NCBI RefSeq assembly: GCF_035994945.1
Contig: NZ_CP108677.1
Span: 1,674,001 to 1,738,000, forward strand
Direction: 5' to 3'
DNA: 64,000 nucleotides
Source: Streptomyces sp. NBC_01216
GTDB lineage: Bacteria > Actinomycetota > Actinomycetes > Streptomycetales > Streptomycetaceae
The translations under genes and the position numbers were made by a program. Shown here in pieces: positions 33,871-42,294 of the stretch. The notes under the pieces were generated by a model. The model made no database searches. It saw nothing but the letters and a program-made list of their open reading frames with translations, and was not told where the DNA came from. Within the stretch, counting starts at the first letter, position 1. Every line of letters starts with the position of its first letter.

Positions 33871-35129
33871 CGCGCCAGGTCGGACAGCAAGAGCTCCAGC
33901 TCCCTCTCCTCCTCGACGCGTACGCCGAGTTCCTCGACGGCCGCCGCGAGCGCGGGTTCCCACGGGGTCTCCGTCGGGGTGCCGACGAGTGGTGACGGAG
34001 GGAGTGCGGCGTTGCGGGTTGCGGCCGCGCGGTAGTCCGCGGCCGTGTAGCGCCAGGGCCGCCACGGGACGCGGCGGTGGAGGACTCCGGCGATCCGGAG
34101 CCCGCCCCAGTCGAAGTCGCCGTGGTAGTGCAGGGTCGCTCCGTGTTCGTGCAGTGCGTGGAGCAGCGTGACGGCGGCGGCGGAGGGTTGGCCCTGGAGA
34201 CAGACCAGGGGCGGGCAGGCGGGGCCGAGGGTGTCGGCGGCCGCCGCGAGGACGGTCGGGTTCTCGCAGATCCACACGGCCGCGGAGGTGACGGATGGTG
34301 GCCTGCGAGTGAGCTGGCGAAGGGTGAGCACGAACGGTTCGCCTTCCGCGGCCATCCGGTCCAGGGCCGGGGTGCCGCGCAGGTTCAGGGTCAGGACGGT
34401 CGAGGACAGCTCGTCCCGGAGCAGTCCGGCCGAGGCCCACGCCTCGCGCCGCCACGCGGCACCCTGGCCGTCGGGGAAGCCGGTCAGGGCCCGGACCCCG
34501 GACAGGGTGAGCGTGGCGAGGGGGGCTCCGTCGTCCAGGGCATGGGCTGAGCCGAGGACCTGGGCGGCGAAAGCCGGCAGCGAGACGGCAGGATCGGCGG
34601 GAAGGGAGCGCAGAGCGGCGCACACCCCGGCCAGCAGGGTGCGCGTGGTCTCGGGGGTGCGGCCGAGGCGCCGCGCCAGGCCGTCGGCGCGTACCCGGGC
34701 GGCCCAGTCCGCCAGCGGATTGAGCTCGGTGGCCAGCTCTCCGAGAGGGGCGTGTGCCCACTCCCACGCGGACTCCTCCTCGTGCCGGGACCGGGCGAGC
34801 GGAGTGACGGGGCCGGTGAGCGCTTCGACGGCGGCGGCCAGGCCGCCGGGGCTGGCGCCCGAGCGGCGCAGTACGGCGTCGACCGCGTCGAGCCGTACCG
34901 TCAGGGACCCGCCGCCGCCGGGGGGTCGGGCGAGAAGTCGTTCGGCCGCCGCCCGCTGGGCCGGGGTGGGTTCGCCCAGAGACACGGACCCGGTCAGGGG
35001 CCGCCCGGCCACCAGTCGTCGTCGTGCTCGCTCGACGAGCCAAAAAAGGTCCGGTGTGCCGAGCAGCCGCGCGAGCCGCGGGCTGTCGACCGCTTGGACA
35101 CCGGGTTCGGGCCCGTGGGTCAGTTCCAC
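33855..35129 (-). CDS. jetD: Wadjet nuclease subunit JetD (DUF2399 / TIGR02679)
   Basis: This 424-residue protein is the effector of a Wadjet anti-plasmid system. The C-terminal DUF2399 domain has Toprim-type acidic motifs: Glu289 in VWICENP and the DxD pair Asp338/Asp340 in HYHGDFDWGGLRIA, expected to bind metal and cut DNA. The N-terminal part corresponds to the TIGR02679 domain (SPRLARLLGTPDLFWLVERA). GTG 35129 is chosen because it overlaps the jetC stop by 10 bases, the frame carries on without a better start, and the length fits the family. It is last in jetA-B-C-D and ends inside a palindromic repeat. All catalytic residues expected from the fold are present, so it looks functional. Confidence 0.9.
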   Translation of the reverse strand: MELTHGPEPGVQAVDSPRLARLLGTPDLFWLVERARRRLVAGRPLTGSVSLGEPTPAQRAAAERLLARPPGGGGSLTVRLDAVDAVLRRSGASPGGLAAAVEALTGPVTPLARSRHEEESAWEWAHAPLGELATELNPLADWAARVRADGLARRLGRTPETTRTLLAGVCAALRSLPADPAVSLPAFAAQVLGSAHALDDGAPLATLTLSGVRALTGFPDGQGAAWRREAWASAGLLRDELSSTVLTLNLRGTPALDRMAAEGEPFVLTLRQLTRRPPSVTSAAVWICENPTVLAAAADTLGPACPPLVCLQGQPSAAAVTLLHALHEHGATLHYHGDFDWGGLRIAGVLHRRVPWRPWRYTAADYRAAATRNAALPPSPLVGTPTETPWEPALAAAVEELGVRVEEERELELLLSDLAREPVG

Positions 35130-38100
35130 AGCGGCTCGGGCTCCACCTGGCCGGTCGTGTCCTGGGGCGCGTGGCGAACGGGGTCCTCGCGGCGCCGCCG
35201 TCGCGTGCCGTCCCACTCCCAGCGGGTGACGAGAACCGCGGCCACCTCGTCGATCCTGGAGAGCTGGGCGATGGCGATGCCGGGCACCTGCGGGTAGCAG
35301 GCCCACTCCCGTTCGCTGGTCATGACCACATCGAGGTCGAAGGCGCTCAGCAGGCCGAGGCACTTGGCGCGGGAGTCGTCGTCCACGCCGGCGAACGCCT
35401 CGTCGAGGGTGACCAGGCGAGGCGCGTGCGGGCTGCCCGCGCTGGCGTAGTGCGAGGAGGCGGCGGCGAACAGGGGCACGGAGACCGCGAGGACGCGCTC
35501 GCCGCCGGAGGCGGGGCCGGTCGCGGGCACCCAGCGCCCATGCTGGTGGCGCTCCACGCCGAACTCGTGCCAGGAGCGGTAGTCGAGCGCGGCCGTGAGG
35601 TGCTCGAGCCGGCTGCCGGCGCCGTCGTCGGACTGCTGGCGGGCGATCTGCGCCTGGAGGAACTCGCCGACCGCCGCGCGGTCCTCCGGAGTCCAGGCGT
35701 CCGCGGACTGGCGCAGCCGCTCGCGGGCCCGGGCCAGTCCGGACGGGGCCTTGCGCGAGGCCCGCCACACCAGCCGGAGCCTCATGCCGGTGGAGGTGGG
35801 ACGGTTCTCCAGTTCGGCGTTCATGTCCCGCACCTGTCGTTCGGCGGCGCCGATGAGTTCCTGAAGGGTGCCGGCGACCTCGGTGATCAGGTGGGTTTCG
35901 AGGATCTCGCGTTCGTGCGCGGACAGGATGCGGGTGAGCTCGCCGACCTCCGCGGCCAGCGCGTCGGCCAGTTCGGGCACGGCACGCTCGCGTCCCTGGT
36001 AGACGATGTCGACGACCACGCCGTCATCGACCATGCGGGCGGACGCGCTGTGCCCGTGCCGGGACAAGGTGTCCTGCAGGGTCTTGAGTTCCTCGCTGAG
36101 CCGACGCTGGACGCGTTCCCAGGCGGCGTCCGTGTCGTCGACGGCGGACAGGCCGGAGTCGATGGCTCGGGCGAAGGCGATGGCCGGGGTCGCGGCCCAG
36201 GGGCCGTCGTCCGAGGCGGGGAGGGTGAGTTCGGGCAGCGCGACCGCGACCAGGCCGGTGGCCGTGAACCGCTGGAGCGCGGCGATGGCTTCCGCACGTG
36301 TGCCGACGGCCTCGGCGAGGTCCTTCTCCAGCTGCTCGATCCGCCCCTCGGCCCGGCTCGCCTCCCGGTCCGCCTGGGCATGACGCTGCCGGGCGTTCTT
36401 CTGGCCGGTCTCACAGATCCGCTGTGCTTCGGCGGTCTCGGCGAGACGCCGCTGGAGTTCGGCGACGGCGGCGCCGACGGTGGAGCGCAGGGTCCGGTGC
36501 CGCTCGTCGGCCGCCGCCGCCTCACGCGCCGCCTCTTCGGCGCGCTGGGCGAGGTCGACGACCCGCTGCTCCGCCCCGGCCGCCTCCGCGCGTTCGTCCG
36601 CCACCTGCCGAGCGGCCTGGTCTTGTTCGAGCAGCGCGGGCCACAGGGCGGCCAGCGCGGTGACGAGGGAGCCGAGGGCCCGGCGCACGGCGGCGAGTCC
36701 GGCCCGTTCGGCGGGCAGCCCCAGGTCGGCCGCGGCCTCGGCGAGTTCGGCTGCGGCCCGCTCGGCGAGCCCCGATGCCTCGGCGACCTCGGCGGCGCGC
36801 CCTTCGTGCCGGGCACGGTTCTTGCGGACGGTCTCGACGGCGGCGCTCACGAGCGCGTGCGTCCGGGTGAGCGACGACTCGTCGGGGACGTCGGCGAACT
36901 CGGCGTCGAGCGTGCGCCGGCGGGCCGCGATCGTTTCGGAGCGAGTGGCGAGTGTCTCCGACTCCTCTCGCAGGGCGGCGAGTTCGATGCCGAGCTCGGC
37001 GACACGGGCCCGGCGCGCCGCCTCCCGCGCCCCCTCACCGATGTACGTGGCGGCGGGCTTGGCCCACGCACCGGTGAGCGCGCCGGCCCGGAAGCGCCCG
37101 TCGGGTGTCACCCATGTCGCGGCCTCTCCGCCGCCGTCGAGGCCGATGGCGGCGAGCAGTCGGGTCACCGTCGCCTCGTCCACGGCGGCGGCCCGCCGAT
37201 CGCCGTGGTCCACGGCCGGGCGCAGCGCGTCCGTCAGCGAGGAGCCGCTCACCGGTCCGTTGGACGGGGAACACAGGACGTCGTGCCCGTCCACCGCGAG
37301 CGCGGAGCCGTCGGGCAGCACCCACGCGTCGAGGAGGCCGGATGCCTCGAGCGCCGCTTCGAGCCCGGCACGGTCCGTCTCGGGCAGTTCCTCACGGAAG
37401 TCGACCAGGCGCCAGAACGGGGCGCCCGGCCATGTTTCGCGCAGGCCGGGGGTGCGTGTCGCCGGAGGCCGGGGCTCGCGTCCGGTGCCGGTTTCCAGCG
37501 CGGCGAGCTCCCGGCGGGCTTCGTCGGTGCGCGCCGCCAGCTCCGTGGTCCGGCGGGCGGCTTCGGCCGCCTGGTCGGCGAGGTCGGCCGAGCGGGCGGT
37601 GTGCGCCCGGGTGGCGTGCACCCGGGCCGGATAGGGGCCGTCGAGGTGACGGGTCCACTCCTGGAGTTCGTCCAGGAGGCCGGTCTCGTCGGCGAAGGCC
37701 AGCTCCTTCCAGGCGCGGGCGCGCTCGCGCACGTCGTCCAGGAGGGCCCGGCCTGCCCGCGCCGCGTTCTCCTCCGCCTCGGCGTGCGTCTCGGCGGCCA
37801 GCGCGAGGTCGGTCTCCGCCTCGTCGAGACGGCCCGACGCCCGACGGTGCGCGTCGGCGGCCCGCTCGGACGCTTCGAGGCGGCCCTCGATGTGGTCGAG
37901 CGCCCGCTGGGCGCGGTCCGTGGCCTCCTCGACGGCGCGGCGCGATCCGGGCTCGGGCACCAGGGTGTTCGGCGGCAGGGCGACGTGCGCGGCGGCTGCC
38001 TGCTCCCGCGCGTGGGCGTGGGTCTCCTCGACCCGGCCCCGGGCGGCACGCAGCCGGTCGTCCGCGGTGCCGAGCCGCCCGAGCGCCTTGGTGTGGAGGG

Positions 38101-39235
38101 CGTCCGCCTGCTCCCGGTCCTCCCGAGCCCGGTCCACCGCCTGCGCCGTTCGCGTCACGGCCTGGGCGGCGTGTTCCAGCTCCCGGGCGTCGCGCATCTC
38201 GGGTGCCTCGCGCAGCGCCTTCTCCTGGGCCCGCAGACGGCCACCGGTCTCGGCCAGCGAGCTGATCTCCTCTTCGGCCGCCGCCCGTTTCTCCTCGGCG
38301 CGGGACCGGCGCTCCTGGTCCTCGGCCAGGTCCCGTTGCACGCGCTCGTAGCGGGAGTGCTCGGCGCGCGGAAGCCGGGCACGACGGCGCGTGGCGATCC
38401 GGGCGTACCGCCGGTAGTGCTCCAGGAAGGCGGAGGCGGCCCGCTCGGCGGCGGACGCGGCGGCCAGCTCGTCCTTCTCCTCGTCCAGGGACCGGAACGC
38501 CTCGGCGACGTCGGCGATGACGGCCTGGTCCATGGGCGGCAGCGCCTCGGTCAGGGCGCGGGAGAGGGCGGCTTCGTTGGGCCGTTTGGACAACTGGGGC
38601 TGGCGCAGCTGGATGAGCAGGTCGACCAGGGCGGCGTACCGCTGCTCGCCGAGGCCGAAGAGTGCTTCGTCGACCGCTCTGCGGTAGACCTTGGCCTGGT
38701 CGTACACCATGCCGTGCCCGGCGACGGCCTCGGCGAGCCGGTCCCGGGACAGGGCCGTGCCGGTGGCGTCGAGCAGCCGGAAGGTCTCCTGCGTGCCTTC
38801 GGTGGACCCGTGGTCGACACGCTGGCGGGTGACGGCGTACCAGTGGCGGGCGATACCCCGCCCGCTCACCGCCTTGAGCCCGCACAGCAGCGTACGGAAG
38901 TGCCGCTCGCCGGTCGTGTCGTCCAGCCTGCCGAACTCGATCCAGGTGTAGCCGAGGCGTTCGGAGTGCGGGTGCTCGCCCCCGAGGAGCAGGTTCCACT
39001 CCATCCGCTTGCCCGGGTCACCGTCGGGTTCGACGCGGCGCGGGCTGAGGTCGCCGTCGAGCAGGAACGGCAGGGTCAGGGCGAGCACCTTGGACTTGCC
39101 GGTGCCGTTGTTGCCGCGCAGCAGCAGACGTCCGTCCCGGAAGTGGAACTCCTCCACGTCGTAGTGGAACAGATCGACGAGCCCGACGCGCAGGGGCTGC
39201 CAACGGGAACGCCGCGGTTCGGGAAGGCGGGTCAC
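35120..39235 (-). CDS. jetC: Wadjet SMC-like ATPase JetC (TIGR02680, MukB/SbcC-like)
   Basis: This 1371-residue SMC-family motor extrudes DNA loops together with JetA and JetB and senses small circular DNA. The N-terminal head has Walker A GNNGTGKS (41-48) after LVDLFHYDVEEFHFRDG. Two long coiled-coil arms rich in Ala, Glu and Arg span roughly 270-560 and 780-1000, around a hinge-like globular region (FWRLVDFREELPETDRAG ... DAWVLPDGSALAVDGHDV). The C-terminal head has the signature SGGERVLAVSVPLF from residue 1243 and Walker B LVTLDEAF with Asp1278/Glu1279. GTG 39235 overlaps the jetB stop by 4 bases. The length matches the family; it is intact, with no frameshift. Confidence 0.93.
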   Translation of the reverse strand: MTRLPEPRRSRWQPLRVGLVDLFHYDVEEFHFRDGRLLLRGNNGTGKSKVLALTLPFLLDGDLSPRRVEPDGDPGKRMEWNLLLGGEHPHSERLGYTWIEFGRLDDTTGERHFRTLLCGLKAVSGRGIARHWYAVTRQRVDHGSTEGTQETFRLLDATGTALSRDRLAEAVAGHGMVYDQAKVYRRAVDEALFGLGEQRYAALVDLLIQLRQPQLSKRPNEAALSRALTEALPPMDQAVIADVAEAFRSLDEEKDELAAASAAERAASAFLEHYRRYARIATRRRARLPRAEHSRYERVQRDLAEDQERRSRAEEKRAAAEEEISSLAETGGRLRAQEKALREAPEMRDARELEHAAQAVTRTAQAVDRAREDREQADALHTKALGRLGTADDRLRAARGRVEETHAHAREQAAAAHVALPPNTLVPEPGSRRAVEEATDRAQRALDHIEGRLEASERAADAHRRASGRLDEAETDLALAAETHAEAEENAARAGRALLDDVRERARAWKELAFADETGLLDELQEWTRHLDGPYPARVHATRAHTARSADLADQAAEAARRTTELAARTDEARRELAALETGTGREPRPPATRTPGLRETWPGAPFWRLVDFREELPETDRAGLEAALEASGLLDAWVLPDGSALAVDGHDVLCSPSNGPVSGSSLTDALRPAVDHGDRRAAAVDEATVTRLLAAIGLDGGGEAATWVTPDGRFRAGALTGAWAKPAATYIGEGAREAARRARVAELGIELAALREESETLATRSETIAARRRTLDAEFADVPDESSLTRTHALVSAAVETVRKNRARHEGRAAEVAEASGLAERAAAELAEAAADLGLPAERAGLAAVRRALGSLVTALAALWPALLEQDQAARQVADERAEAAGAEQRVVDLAQRAEEAAREAAAADERHRTLRSTVGAAVAELQRRLAETAEAQRICETGQKNARQRHAQADREASRAEGRIEQLEKDLAEAVGTRAEAIAALQRFTATGLVAVALPELTLPASDDGPWAATPAIAFARAIDSGLSAVDDTDAAWERVQRRLSEELKTLQDTLSRHGHSASARMVDDGVVVDIVYQGRERAVPELADALAAEVGELTRILSAHEREILETHLITEVAGTLQELIGAAERQVRDMNAELENRPTSTGMRLRLVWRASRKAPSGLARARERLRQSADAWTPEDRAAVGEFLQAQIARQQSDDGAGSRLEHLTAALDYRSWHEFGVERHQHGRWVPATGPASGGERVLAVSVPLFAAASSHYASAGSPHAPRLVTLDEAFAGVDDDSRAKCLGLLSAFDLDVVMTSEREWACYPQVPGIAIAQLSRIDEVAAVLVTRWEWDGTRRRRREDPVRHAPQDTTGQVEPEPLWN

Positions 39236-40464
39236 GAGGTGGCCTTTCGCTGCGGAGGCATGGGGGCGGAGCCGGTTTCGCGGATGACGGCCTCGCCGAC
39301 CGCGTAGCGGGCGAGGGCTGGACGGGACGCGATCCCCTGGGCCTTGCGGGACGCCAGGCCCAGGGCCGTGAGCCGGGAGACGGCCTGGTCGGCGAGGTCG
39401 GCCTCCATACCCGGCTCCCGGGCGGACTTCGCCCAGAAGCCGCCGTGCTCGGCGGCCAGTTCACGGACCCGGAGTGCGAGGGTGTCGAGGGTCACCGGGC
39501 CGGCTGCCGAAGCCAGGTACTCGGCGAGCAGCAGGGTGATGTGGCCGTGGGTGCCCTGCTCGGGCATGCGGAGGTCGGTGAGGTCGTCGTCGGGGTCGAC
39601 CATGGCGATGCCCTCGGCCCGTACTTCGGCGACGAGCCCGGTCAGCTCGGTGATCCGGGCGGTGAGGAAGCCTCGTTGCCGGGTGAGGTAGCCGAGTTCG
39701 GCGTCCGTGAGCTCGTCGTAGTACACCACCGGGTCGTCGAGCAGCCGACGGGTCAGTGAGCGGCGCAGGGCACGGAAACGCAGTTCGTCGCTGTCCAGCG
39801 CGGTCTCGGCGACGAGTTCGGAGAGGCGGTCGTCGAGGGAGGCGGCCTGGATGGTGGAGGGGCCGCGGCGGGAGGCCAGGAGGCCGGCCAGCACGCGGCG
39901 TTCGACGTCGTAGAGGACGTCTCCCGCCCCGCTGACGAACGCCTCCTCCTCACCTGCCACCCGGCGCAGTACGCCGAGGTCGAGCAGGAGCCGTACGACG
40001 GCGGCGAGGTCGAGGCGTTCGTCGCGACGCTCCAGGGCGAACTCGATTCCCGTCGAGGCGAGTCGGGGATCGGCGGCGTCGAGGACGATCTGGTCGGCGA
40101 GGCGTCCGAGGGCGATCTGGGCCTCACCGCGTTCGAGGGCGGCGAGCGCGAGGCAGAGCAGCACGTAGCGGCGCCGGGTGAAGGGGGCGCCACCGCGACC
40201 CACGTCGCGCGCCGGGTGTGTGGGGTCGGAGAGTACGCCGGGAACCTTGCGCAGTCGTGCCGTCTCGGCGTCCGTCTGGAGCGACCAGCCGGTGTTGCGG
40301 TCGAACCACGCGCGGAGTTCGGGCGCGTGCCGGCGGACGAGGCGGAACGCGTCCGCGTGTCGGCCGCGAGCGAGGAGCAGAGGGTGTCTGAGCAGGGCGC
40401 GCGCCGCCTTGCGCAGGTCGGCGGCGTGCTGGCCGTCCAGTACCTCGGCGAGGGGGGTGGTCAT
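39232..40464 (-). CDS. jetB: Wadjet subunit JetB (DUF2398 / TIGR02678, kleisin-partner KITE-like)
   Basis: This 410-residue protein begins MTTPLAEVLDGQHAADLRKAAR at ATG 40464, which overlaps the jetA stop in an ATGA. DUF2398 features include LRKAARALLRHPLLL, PFTRRRYVLLCLALAALERGEAQIALGRLAD, VYYDELTDAELGYLTRQRG and GTHGHITLLLAEYL. In Wadjet it is the winged-helix KITE-like subunit that bridges the kleisin JetA and the SMC arms. It is translationally coupled to both neighbours (4-base overlaps on each side). The family is certain; its role is taken from work on other Wadjet systems. Confidence 0.92.
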   Translation of the reverse strand: MTTPLAEVLDGQHAADLRKAARALLRHPLLLARGRHADAFRLVRRHAPELRAWFDRNTGWSLQTDAETARLRKVPGVLSDPTHPARDVGRGGAPFTRRRYVLLCLALAALERGEAQIALGRLADQIVLDAADPRLASTGIEFALERRDERLDLAAVVRLLLDLGVLRRVAGEEEAFVSGAGDVLYDVERRVLAGLLASRRGPSTIQAASLDDRLSELVAETALDSDELRFRALRRSLTRRLLDDPVVYYDELTDAELGYLTRQRGFLTARITELTGLVAEVRAEGIAMVDPDDDLTDLRMPEQGTHGHITLLLAEYLASAAGPVTLDTLALRVRELAAEHGGFWAKSAREPGMEADLADQAVSRLTALGLASRKAQGIASRPALARYAVGEAVIRETGSAPMPPQRKATS

Positions 40465-42044
40465 CGGCCGGAGGCTCCGTCCGTCAGGGCGTCGTCGTCG
40501 GTCAGGTCGACGATCTCGATGAGGTGGTCCGGGCCGGTGAAGACTCCGCCGAGCGTACGGACCTCCGCCGGGGTGCCGTCGGCGAGCGCGGTGAGCCGGA
40601 TCTCCAGGGAGCCGTCGCCGCTGGTGGCCACGGTGTGCCGCATCCCTGGGCGCCATGTGGCCAGCGCGTCACCGAGCAGGTGGAGGAACAGGCGGAAGGA
40701 GGTCGGTTCGAGCTCGCCGAGCTCGGACAGGCGCGTGACACCGTGGGTGACGAGCCGGACGCGAGCGGCGGCCGTCTCCGCGGCCTCCTTGGCGGCTGCC
40801 TCGGCCAGAGCGCGCCGCCTCGCCTCGCGGTCCTCGACCTTGCGGGGCTTGCCGCGCCGCTCGTAGCTCCCGGTGCGGCGCAGTTGAGGGCTGATCCTCA
40901 ACGGCTCCGCGCCCGCCCAGGGTGTGGCGGCCGGGACGTGCTTCGCGGCCCGCGCTGCGAGGGTGTCGGCGTCGACGGTGAGGTGCCGGGCCGGGTAGAG
41001 GCCGAAGGCCGTCCGCCACAGCCGGTGCCGGGCGTCGTCGTCGGGCGCCTCGGCGAACCAGCGGGCCAGGGTCCGGAAGTCCGCCGACCGGTCGGAGCGC
41101 CCGGCCCGGCGCTCGTGCAACGCCCGTACGACCGCCAGAAGCTGCGGAATCGCGCCCAGGGCGCGGCCTCGCAGGAGCCGGGCCTGCGACTCGCGCCCGT
41201 CCCTGCTGACGAACCACGCGCCGAGCCCCTCCCAGCGCGCGGCCCATCGCTCGTACACCTCCCGCTCGGCGTCGGCGGACTCCTCCGGTGAGGCGTCGGC
41301 GGCCTCACGTCGGGCGGCGGCCCTCAGCAGCGGATCCAGCCGGCCGCCGTCCTCCAGGTCCAGGATCAGCCGGGCGATCCGGCCGCCGAGCGTGATCAGG
41401 TCCTGGATGAACCGTTCCAGATACTGGATGAGCCGGTCCTTGTACGCGAGGAAGACCTCCTCCTCGACGTCGTGCAGGTCGATGGTCCGCTGGAGCGACC
41501 CCATGAAGGCGCGCGCGTTGTCGGCGAGCGCGGCGAAACGGCTGGCCAGCGTGTCGAGGGCCAGGTGTGCCTTGGCCGGGTCGGGCTCCTCCTCCGCGGC
41601 CAGGACGAGGAGGGCGCGCAGCTGGGTGACGATGTCGTGCAGCGCGACGGCCTGCAGCGCGCCACGCCGCCCGAGCGCCTCGTCGTAGGCGGACAGCGCC
41701 GCCTCGGCGGCCTCTCCTTCGCGCGTGAGCTGGTAGATGAACCGCTTCCGGTAGAAGTCCTCGACTGCCGTGACCCGTGCGGTGTCCGGATCGGCGCGCA
41801 GGTTGCCCCAGCCGACGAGCCTGTCGAGCGCGGCGGCGACCGCCTCCGGTTCGGCGGGGCGGATGTCCGCCGGCAGGGCGGCCTGCACCTCCTCGGGGCG
41901 CAGATGGACCGCGAACCGTTCCTTGGCGACGAGGAACGCACGCATCACCTGCCGGTAGAGCGGGGTGTTCGGCACAGTGAGGTGGGCGAAGGGGCCGAAT
42001 CGGTCCGGCTCGGCAGCCGGACCGGGCGAGGTGGTAGCGGTCAT
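40461..42044 (-). CDS. jetA: Wadjet subunit JetA (DUF2397 / TIGR02677, kleisin-like)
   Basis: This 527-residue protein is first in the operon. ATG 42044 (MTATTSPGPAAEPDRFGPF) is chosen because the conserved part begins at FAHLTVPNTPLYRQVMRAFL; an in-frame upstream start adds residues with no family match. DUF2397 features include WGNLRADPDTARVTAVEDFYRKRFIYQLT, FMGSLQRTIDLHDVEEEVFLAYKDRLIQYLERFI and the C-terminal FRLFLHLLGDALA. In Wadjet it is the kleisin closing the SMC ring. The 250 bases upstream must hold the operon promoter; I see no clear -35/-10 or operator there. Confidence 0.92.
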   Translation of the reverse strand: MTATTSPGPAAEPDRFGPFAHLTVPNTPLYRQVMRAFLVAKERFAVHLRPEEVQAALPADIRPAEPEAVAAALDRLVGWGNLRADPDTARVTAVEDFYRKRFIYQLTREGEAAEAALSAYDEALGRRGALQAVALHDIVTQLRALLVLAAEEEPDPAKAHLALDTLASRFAALADNARAFMGSLQRTIDLHDVEEEVFLAYKDRLIQYLERFIQDLITLGGRIARLILDLEDGGRLDPLLRAAARREAADASPEESADAEREVYERWAARWEGLGAWFVSRDGRESQARLLRGRALGAIPQLLAVVRALHERRAGRSDRSADFRTLARWFAEAPDDDARHRLWRTAFGLYPARHLTVDADTLAARAAKHVPAATPWAGAEPLRISPQLRRTGSYERRGKPRKVEDREARRRALAEAAAKEAAETAAARVRLVTHGVTRLSELGELEPTSFRLFLHLLGDALATWRPGMRHTVATSGDGSLEIRLTALADGTPAEVRTLGGVFTGPDHLIEIVDLTDDDALTDGASGR

Positions 42045-42294
42045 CGCCGCCCATTGTCCCCCACCCGGGGCAGTGACCGGCGGGGACGAACGCACCTGTC
42101 CGATTCCCGCGTGAGTGACCGGATCAGTACGGTTCGGGTCGCCCGTCTCCGCCGGGCCGCCGCGCGGTGAGCCCGGCCTCCCGCCGACGACAGCCCACCC
42201 GGACTCCGGGGGTCCGCGGCCCGGGGTGGCGTGCCGTGTTCCGGCGTTCGTGGGCCCGGTCGTCCCGGGGCGGCCGGCGGGAACGGCGGCGGCG

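Noticed and set aside
35024..39307. Long open frame (about 1400 codons) on the plus strand opposite jetC
   Set aside because: It is the antisense reflection of a GC-saturated coding sequence. The composition is Gly/Arg/Val-rich with no recognised domain, while the minus strand encodes a full SMC-like ATPase.
33755..42294. Wadjet cluster as part of an integrative element
   Set aside because: There is no integrase, relaxase, transposase, tRNA-derived attachment repeat or inverted termini around it; the only repeat is the gene-end palindrome, which also occurs away from the cluster.
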